This document shows positions 57,703 to 64,000 of a stretch of DNA of 64,000 nt, in pieces. Source of the DNA: Thozetella sp. PMI_491 (lineage: Eukaryota > Ascomycota > Sordariomycetes > Chaetosphaeriales > Chaetosphaeriaceae). The notes under the pieces are model-generated. The model searched no databases and was not told where the DNA came from. It was given only the letters and a program-made list of their open reading frames with translations. Where the stretch lies: contig MU270024.1 of assembly GCA_021432635.1 (NCBI GenBank), forward strand, positions 1 through 64,000. Reading direction: 5' to 3'. Both the position numbers and the translations under genes were made by a program. Each line of letters opens with the position of its first letter. Positions within the stretch are counted from its first letter, which is position 1.

Positions 57703-58609
57703 TTCGGAATTGTGTTTGTCTCTAAGAGGTTCTGGGCAATTCCGTGTCTGACTAGTGCACCAGCTCTAGTAAAATATCTAGCCAACAATAGTCATTCCTT
57801 CCGCCTTTTCCGCAAATCTGTCACTCAGTTTTTTATTTCCTTTTCTTACTAGCTAGTATCTAAACTATTTTATATTGCCCCATTTGACTCTTATACACTG
57901 TTTCTAGTACCAGCACCTAACGAGCTACAAATTTGCTACATATGGCTCCATAGGAAATATACATGTTTAATAACGCGATTTCAGGCACATATTACACTGC
58001 AATCTTTAGGCTCTTTATATAAATAGGATATCAGTCCCTTATAAGGGTCTATATGTAGCATCAAATGCCTCTTACCCAGCTCCTTTATGACTGGGTGGGG
58101 TTGAGTTGGTCTGCTGATTGAAGGACTTCGAATATTCAGAAGATGATCTGCACACAGCGGGTTCACCACACAGTGGGCCAACTACTCTTGGCTATGGGAA
58201 TTTAGTATAAATTAGGGAAAGAGGCGCATATCCCCTGACAGAACCAAAGTTAAAGAGGAGCAAGGAGTTCCTTTTTCCAGCGCGCCCGGAGGGTCATGAT
58301 AGGTCTCCCTGCAGGATTGAGCCCCCGGCCCTACACAAAACTGGATTTAATTAGTCTGAGTAGGGTTCGCCGGAAGCGGCACTTTGTAGCCCGCCACTGG
58401 GTTCTTTGTGGAATGTTTTTGGGGGGCAGTGTTCATCACATGCACGCCAAGCGCATCGTGAATGGCCAAGTGCGCTAGGGCCAAGACAGAAGTGGTACCA
58501 CGGCCGAGATTACAACCGGATTTGTGAGCTCACCACAACAACTTCACCTAGGATATCTCCGTCAACTCTTTAGCATTCAACATAAGATCAAAATTGAACG
58601 ACAAGTAAA
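57703..58609. other. Intergenic, enoyl reductase to lactate dehydrogenase
   Basis: About 900 nt, AT-rich at 57770-58060. TATAAATTAG at about 58208 is a distant TATA-like element. No gene is supported. Confidence 0.4.
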
Positions 58610-59648
58610 ATGGACTCTCAAGTTTCCATCGTCGATGGCAAGGTGCGCGCTCCCTTCACTCGCCAGGTTGAAGAACCAAGATTGGAAGGCGGAGAACTGC
58701 GCTGACCGAAATACTAATGAACAGCACACCAAAATCGTCATTATCGGCGTTGGCTCCGTCGGGGCGACAGCCGCTTACGCCCTGATCATGAGCCGCCTCG
58801 CTGCCGAGCTCGTGCTGATCGACGTGGACAAGCACAAAGCCGAAGGTGAGGCAATGGATCTTAGCCACGCGGCGTCTTTTTATCAGGTCAAAGTTCGCGT
58901 GGGTGGCTACGAAGACTGCGCCGCTGCGGCCGTCGTCATCCTCACGGCCGGAGTCAAGCAAAAGCCTGGGCAGTCACGCATGGAGCTGCTGCAGATCAAT
59001 AATGCTCTTTTCAAGCACATGATCCCCGAGATCGTAAAGTATGCGCCAAACACCATCCTGATGGTTGCGACAAATCCCGTCGACGTTTTGACGCACTCCG
59101 CATTGCAGCTGTCGGGTTTCCCACCGCAGCGCGTGATCGGGACCGGGACCGTCCTCGACACAGCCCGTTTCCGCTACGAGCTTGGCCAGCTCCTAAAGGT
59201 CAATCCCCGCAACATCCACGCCACCATCATCGGGGAGCATGGTGACACGCAACTTCTCGTATCGTCGCTCGTGACTATCTCCGGCATGAGGTTGCCCGAC
59301 TACTGCAAGCAGGCTGGAATCGAATACGACGAGGCGGCAGTGGCGGAATGCTGCAACAGAACGAAGCGGGCCGCGTACGACATCATCCAACGCAAAGGAG
59401 CAACCAACTACGGCATCGCCAGTGTGTTGGTGACTATAGTGGAGGCAATCCTCAAGAACAGCGACGCCCTGTTGCCCGTTTCCCGCGTTGGGAACTATGC
59501 CGGCGTCGAGGACGTCGCTCTCGGCGCCGTGTGCAAGCTCAACCGCCAAGGCGCGCACCGAGACGCCCCGTTACTGCTGAGCGAGCCTGAACAGGAGGCT
59601 CTGCGCAAGTCTGCCATGAGTGTTAAGGAGGCAATATTGACTTTATAA
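58610..59648 (+). CDS. L-lactate dehydrogenase
   Basis: Two exons, 58610-58642 and 58725-59648, joined in phase 0 over an 82-nt intron (donor GTGCGC, branch TACTAAT, acceptor ACAG); 318 residues. The ATG at 58610 gives MDSQVSIVDGK followed directly by HTKIVIIGVGSVGATAAYA, the NAD-binding turn. Asp of LVLIDVD selects NAD. Catalytic features are the loop Arg96 (GQSRMELL), the substrate Arg159 in LDTARFR, the proton-relay His183 in IIGEHGDT, and VATNPVDVLTH. The length equals that of bacterial-type tetrameric LDH. It should interconvert pyruvate and L-lactate with NADH in the cytosol. L-LDH is not universal in filamentous ascomycetes, so a transferred or lineage-specific copy is possible (inference). 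It sits downstream of the enoyl reductase on the same strand. Confidence 0.92.
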
Positions 59649-59767
59649 ACAAGACCGGTTGAAATGGAATGTATATCGGGAGCGTATCTATGACCGCAAA
59701 AATTCTACACTCAGCGTAACGGAAATAAAACTCGGCTTGTGCACTTCTGATTTTTGAGAATGAGTTG

Positions 59768-60227
59768 TCATACCCTCGGATAGTCAACCATGCCATGTCG
59801 AGCTTGGAAAAAGTCGCTTTTAGGTAGCAGACGCCGTTCTTCTCGAGGAACTTGGCAAGAGGCTTGACGAAGCCGGTGCATTCGCAGAACTAATTCGAGC
59901 GTGCTTAGCAATATATTTCCACTCCCGCCCGTAGCTCTGATTGCAGCCTTGACGTAACCGTCATTGATGGCCTTGGCAATCTTCTCCGCAGTATCAATAA
60001 TGGCGATACATTTCAGGATCTTGCAGGACGCGGCATCTAGGTTGAATACCATGACTCATATTGGAACAAATTGATACCCTGAAGAGACATTAGTGTCTGC
60101 TGTGTCAGCGCAGACTTACACTCGGCTTCGTTGATGGCCCGCGAGCTAATGTCCTGGAGTATGGTGCTCGGGGCAGCCAGAGTCGATCTAAAGACTGAGA
60201 GAAAGAGAACGGGAAGAGAAATTGCAT
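59768..60227 (-). pseudogene. Decayed small secreted Cys protein
   Basis: Minus-strand remnant. A frame with a secretion-like segment LPVLFLSVFRSTLAAPS lacks its own ATG, while the only nearby ATG (60227) reads MQFLFPF one base out of frame. A good donor (GTAAGT, 60119) follows AINEAE. After an 83-nt intron the frame continues YAASCKILKCIAIIDTAEKIAKAINDGYVKAA and ATGGSGN. A second frame, one base shifted, then carries CECTGFVKPLAKFLEKNGVC. Together these look like one small Cys-containing secreted protein split by two frameshifts. Alternatively an unrecognised splice pattern exists. The family is not recognised with confidence. Confidence 0.45.
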
Positions 60228-60273
60228 CTTGAAGTTTGAGTGGAAATATGAATGCGGTCTTTGTAGACTGCAA

Positions 60274-60778
60274 GATTAGCTCGGTGCTGGCTTGGTCTCC
60301 TAAATAATAGGCTGAGCAAGAGACATCAACGGCCGGTCAGGGGTATTTTATACTAGTTCGGCACCTCTTGGAAGAAAGACAGGACGCTATAGAATCGTCA
60401 CTCTCGGTGCTGATACCTAAGAACGTGTCTATTGTTGCCCGCCACCGGCTCCGATAGATTGCTCTTAAGTTGCCCCGTGTTCGGCCAGAGAAAAGCTCTC
60501 CATGAAACCATTGGAGAGCCTAGACGAGGGCTGAACGCGATCATCCGGGTGAACAGAACCCCAGAGTTAATATCTGTGGACCCGTGCATCAAGTGGGATG
60601 AGGGGGGTGTATGTCGAAGTGACGCTGTTCGACTAACCAAGATTGGCTTGGCCCCCCATGTAGACGTCTCTAGTTGTATTTTAGTATTTTAGTTAGGGGA
60701 ACGGACCAATCCCATTCTTCATAATGAGGGCTAGGCTTCTAGTGCCAAAATAGCTGACTCAGTTAATCAGAAGCTACA
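60274..60778. other. Intergenic, no gene seen
   Basis: About 500 nt between the small secreted relic and the ankyrin-like remnant. Frames are open on both strands around 60400-60690 but have no domain signature, so nothing is annotated. Confidence 0.4.
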
Positions 60779-61102
60779 CTAGCGTACGTAGCCATTCGAC
60801 GTTGGGATGTGTGAAATAGCCGGGTGAGTCGAGTTGGAGCATGCTGATTCCGGATTCTTCCCATCTTGATGGACTATTGCACTACGTCTGGCAAAGTTTA
60901 ACAACAACAAACCATTGTACAGCGTCAAATGGCTCGATGTAGCACCCATTGGAAGTAAAAGTCGTTCCACGACCTCAGAATCTGATCCTACAATCTGTCC
61001 GTTGTCTGCCGTATGCAAGGAACTTCCAAAGCATAAGAGTGTAGATTGAAGATCTGGAGTTTTTATAAACATATGATACTGATTTGGTTTCCGTTTATAC
61101 AT
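60779..61102 (-). pseudogene. Possible ankyrin-repeat remnant
   Basis: Open minus-strand frame of about 107 residues containing SEVVERLLLPMGATSSHLTL, which resembles the second helix and turn of an ankyrin repeat (xxVVxxLLxxGAx). It lies downstream and on the same strand as the N-terminal-domain relic at 61288-62230, in the order expected for a single ankyrin protein. One degenerate unit is weak evidence. Confidence 0.25.
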
Positions 61103-61287
61103 CTATCTTCACCTAAAGAGGCAGATTTATAGCGTATATGACCAGGAGTCTTTGGTATGGGCTGTAGTGGAAATTGGTAGCTGCAGCTACTGGTAAGTTA
61201 CCCAAAGCTGATCAGTGTAGATTGATTATGTAAAGAAAGCTGGCTGCATTACCCTGCGGTGGAATGTTATTGACGACAGGTACAAGA

Positions 61288-62230
61288 TCAAGCCAAGATA
61301 AGCCAGCGTTCTGTACCAATTCGCATAATCAAATGTAAAATAGCAAAGGCTAGTAGAGCTTGCCTCTCCATAGTGGCGTCATTCGTATTGGGAATGATCG
61401 CTTGCAGGTGCCTTTTCAATTGTGCCGACGCGAGTGGAGTCCGCGTAAAAGATGGTCCAAGGCCCTGTAGGTAGTCAGACTTCGATTTTCTTTCTATCAG
61501 GTTGGCCGAGCAGCGTTCATATGAAAGATCGGGCCACGTAGGGAGCGGTAGATCATCGTATCTGACCATAGTACCCTGGCCCTCCGATGACCGAGCTTGA
61601 CTAAGATTGGATGAGAGACAATAGGAAGGTTCTCTTGGATTGTGAATTTCCTGCACTGTATACTGCTGTCGTGTTTGATCTTGTGTAACGTACTCTCGTA
61701 GAAGAGCTACGGTTTCGCGGCTTTATATGTTGCACTTCCTTAAGCTGCTCAATAAAGATTGGTCAAAATTAGCGCAAAATTTGCCGATGGATCTGAAGTC
61801 ATAACAAACCTATGAAGAGCTATGACTAATATGCTCAAAGGAAGAATCTGAGCTTCTAGTTCTTTGCGATATTTGTCCACCTCGGCCCAGGTTTTTAGGA
61901 CCCACTTAGCCGTGGCCAATGTACCTCGATGCCATCCTTTCGATGCCCTTTGCCTGAGTCTCTGAGCATGGCTTGATACCCTGGTTTTAATATTCTCTAC
62001 ATCAACTAGAATATGGTGAACCTGCGCTGCTGTTGCTTGCGTGTGCTTGGCATATCGCTCGTTGGGTCAGAGGCACCGCAGCTGCTCCAACGCTAGCGCG
62101 GTGCCTTCGATTTGCTGTATTACCACCTGGTAGTGTGCCGCTGCTCCATGCTGGTCCTTAAGAGTCGTTGTGACGGCTTTGAAGGTGCTTCCTGTGGCAA
62201 CAAGGTCGCCGGGGTTAGCATTGGGCTGTT
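61288..62230 (-). pseudogene. Fungal N-terminal (HeLo-like/STAND-type) domain protein, interrupted
   Basis: Minus-strand coding relic. The first exon reads GDLVATGSTFKAVTTTLKDQ, then GAAAHYQVVIQQIEGTALALEQLRCL. A TGA follows at 62069-62067, and the same frame resumes PNERYAKHTQATAAQVHHIL and then KWVLKTWAEVDKYRKELEAQ and ILPLSILVIALH. A GTTTGT-CATATAAAG intron (61809-61721, 89 nt) joins it in phase to SRETVALLREYVTQ and a further 130 residues ending at 61288. The helical pattern (a GDxxAxxxxxxxxxxxL start, a lysine-rich middle and an LxxQxLPLxILxxAxH end) is that of the fungal N-terminal domain found before NACHT or ankyrin modules. Relatives would have a sense codon at the TGA, and CGA to TGA is likely. 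The 5' end is not resolved; an acceptor-like GCTAACAG lies just upstream. Confidence 0.5.
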
Positions 62231-62748
62231 AGCTCCAAGTCGCGCTGCAGGCTTTGAAAGCAAAGGAGTACGCACCGAAGCTGAGACCGATTGGAGAAGC
62301 AATTGTCGCAGCTCAAATTTACCATTAATCGTGGCTGAGCCATTCAAGAGCGAGATATACCGTAAAATTAGGGCAAAACAGCATACTGGTGCCTTTGTCT
62401 CTGGAGGATTAGTTTGTGGGCAGATATTGGCCACATCTATTTCTACGGTGTCGACTTGACTAGGTGATTTCCCTCTGTTGTCTCTGCATGCTGACCCACC
62501 GGCCCATGCCTCTCGCCGGCTAGCTTAAAAAAGCAAGCGCTAGTAATTGTGCTCGCCTCCGCCGCCCACGCCACCCAATGGAAGCTGCAGCTTGAGGATG
62601 TCATCTGCCGGCATAACTATGTGCCGGCTCCTCCGAATGGCCACATCTGCAGGACATCGTCCACGTGTACATTTCCCAGGCAGCTCTGACTCCCGATCCT
62701 AATCATCCGCCAACTCGAACATATCGTTAAATTCGCTGCAGAAACGCC
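62231..62748. other. Divergent intergenic region
   Basis: Lies between the interrupted N-terminal-domain relic and the TM/coiled-coil gene. Missing 5' exons of the relic could be here. No motif is assigned. Confidence 0.35.
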
Positions 62749-63222
62749 ATGTCCAGCTCTCTTTTCGACCAGAGCTCGGTCGTCACACTCGGATTAGCCT
62801 TAGCTGTCGGCAGCGTCATCGCCGCTCTATCGTGGAATCATCTCCAAGCAAGCTCTCAAAATTCCGCAGCAACCGCGCGAACAACCAGGACGTCGTGGCC
62901 CGCTGAACTGTGGGAACTACCTACTCGGGAAGAGTTAGACGAACTTGACAGAAGCATGCCTAGCCTGGAGGAGCTGCAAGCCCAGCTCGCCGAGATGGAG
63001 GCAAATACGCCCGAGGCTCGGGAGAAGGAGACTATTCACAGAGCAATGGCGCTCGCCCAGGAGAACGAGGCAACCAGTGCGGCAGTACTAGCCTATTTGC
63101 ACGAGAACCGCGAACGTCTCACCCATTTGCGGGCGTCGTTGGAGCAAGAATCAAGACGGCTCCACCAAGTTCGCGGCCAGCGTCAAGTGGGTTATGGGGA
63201 GGGGAAGGGGGCGAATGTATAA
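62749..63222 (+). CDS. Single-pass membrane protein with coiled coil
   Basis: Single exon, 157 residues, ATG at 62749 (GCCATGTCC). Residues about 11-28 (VVTLGLALAVGSVIAALS) form one hydrophobic segment without a clear cleavage site, so it is probably a signal anchor. Residues 52-145 are highly charged and helical (LPTREELDELDRSMPSLEEL, EMEANTPEAREKETIHRAMA, RERLTHLRASLEQESRRLHQ) and very likely form a coiled coil. The tail is Gly/basic. No family is recognised. A mitochondrial or ER membrane location is possible. It is divergent from the HeLo-like relic. Confidence 0.6.
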   Translation: MSSSLFDQSSVVTLGLALAVGSVIAALSWNHLQASSQNSAATARTTRTSWPAELWELPTREELDELDRSMPSLEELQAQLAEMEANTPEAREKETIHRAMALAQENEATSAAVLAYLHENRERLTHLRASLEQESRRLHQVRGQRQVGYGEGKGANV

Positions 63223-63508
63223 CGCTGTGATTATCAGAAAGGTTGTTATTAATTGCTTACAGCTACCTAGGTAGGGGTACTGATTGAAGGTGCTGATCCT
63301 AGATTGCTCTAGTAGCATCCGCCGGTTTGAAAGACAAAACAATCACTTAAAACTGGTCACGATAAGCATTACACGCAATAGATACAGTATTTCTCATAAT
63401 TAAAAGTACATGTGTTCAAAGTTTCTTGTACGACGAGAAGCGGCTTGATCAAAGGTTGTCTCACCCAGCCAGGCCTCCTTTACCTTCCTATCGGTAGGCT
63501 TCGAGGGC
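63223..63508. other. Short intergenic between convergent units
   Basis: About 290 nt, AT-rich near 63355-63410; nothing is recognised. Confidence 0.35.
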
Positions 63509-64000
63509 TCAGTAGGGCCGCTGTCCGACGCTGCGATAAAGCTAATATAGTCTCAAGAATGTAGCGCACGTTTACCTGGACTTACATGTTTCCAACGGGG
63601 GCATAGTGCGCAACAACATAAGGGCCACCGTTGGCGTCGTGGGCAGCAGCCAACCCAACTCGCTTAGTGCCGGACCAGACTATTTGAGCTGAAAGTGAAA
63701 GAATTAATATCCGATAAAAGCTCGCATTTGATTAAATTCACTGACCCTAGCTGCCAAAGTCACCGTTGGGAATAATCTCGTTGTAGTAATTCCTCCCTTC
63801 GGTCACGAAGGCCTCCCGAGTAGAAGATCGTTAGGGGTGATATTAGACCTCCAACAAAGGTTCTCGCCCGCTCTGCTATGAACTAGATGGCCACCGGGGG
63901 TCTTGGCCAGTTCCTGGGCATAGGCCTCGGCGGAAAGATGGAGCGCATCGTCCCAAACAAGCGTAGCCACGCCAACCGCTGAGCGAGCAGAGTTGTGGGC
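63509..64000 (-). pseudogene. CAP/PR-1 domain secreted protein, broken and truncated
   Basis: The minus strand enters from the window edge with a CAP (SCP/PR-1) domain: AHNSARSAVGVATLVWDDAL, AEAYAQELAKTPGGH and GENLCWRSN. The frame then shifts near 63815 and resumes as EAFVTEGRNYYNEIIPNGDFGS, followed by TAG at 63749-63747, where relatives have Tyr (FGSYGHYTQ). After a 57-nt intron (63745-63689) comes QIVWSGTKRVGLAAAH, then YVVAHYAPVGN. A second intron (63585-63531) leads to the end VGQRPY and stop at 63511-63509. The gene starts outside the window. One frameshift and one nonsense codon argue for a pseudogene, unless the region near 63815 hides a very short intron. CAP proteins are secreted and bind sterols or metal ions (family knowledge). 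Confidence 0.6.

Noticed and set aside
1-64000. tRNA, rRNA or CRISPR arrays, and PKS/NRPS/terpene-cyclase core enzymes
   Set aside because: Looked for B-box-like GGTTCGAATCC contexts, regularly spaced repeats and synthase motifs on both strands; none was convincing.

Overview
The window looks like an accessory, gene-poor stretch of a filamentous ascomycete genome, most likely Eurotiomycetes (Aspergillus/Penicillium-like; inference). The protein-coding genes have short spliceosomal introns (mostly 46-115 nt, GT-AG, with CTAAC/CTGAC-type branch points). The families are typical of these fungi: Zn2Cys6 regulators, tannase, EF1B-gamma-type GST, S10 carboxypeptidase, IDI-2-like protein, P450 and EthD. 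I rebuilt gene models by hand, joining exons where frame, splice signals and family motifs agree. No rRNA, tRNA or CRISPR was found.

Layout. 0-13 kb: a fragment of an unrecognised gene, a secreted SnoaL-like protein, a disordered protein with six copies of a G-x-AMEQWR-type motif, a tannase/feruloyl esterase, a GST and a secreted orphan. 14-23 kb: a Zn2Cys6 regulator, a PLP-dependent aromatic amino acid decarboxylase and a sugar transporter. 24-29 kb: a Zn2Cys6 regulator interrupted by one in-frame TGA, divergent from a GPI-type S10 carboxypeptidase. 29-45 kb: a compact set of cytochrome P450, EthD protein, DJ-1/PfpI protein, a Zn2Cys6 regulator, a dual-finger (C2HC + Zn2Cys6) regulator, a DUF4267-like membrane protein and a decayed alpha/beta hydrolase. 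This resembles a tailoring/catabolic cluster without a backbone enzyme. 47-56 kb: an IDI-2-like Cys-rich secreted protein, an intronless alpha-lytic-type serine protease and a second dual-finger regulator. 56-64 kb: a ToxD/LovC-like enoyl reductase, an L-lactate dehydrogenase, and a terminal zone with remnants of a small secreted protein, a fungal N-terminal (HeLo-like/STAND-type) domain protein with possible ankyrin traces, a TM/coiled-coil orphan and a CAP-domain protein.

How it fits together. At least seven secreted proteins (degradative enzymes and Cys-rich proteins), five pathway-type transcription factors, one transporter and several stand-alone redox enzymes suggest an environment- or host-facing accessory region. 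Five genes carry nonsense codons or frameshifts in otherwise recognisable coding sequence, so part of the region is decaying. The most original items are the six-copy AMEQWR-repeat protein and the two dual-finger regulators, which share finger geometry and an intron at the same codon and phase.
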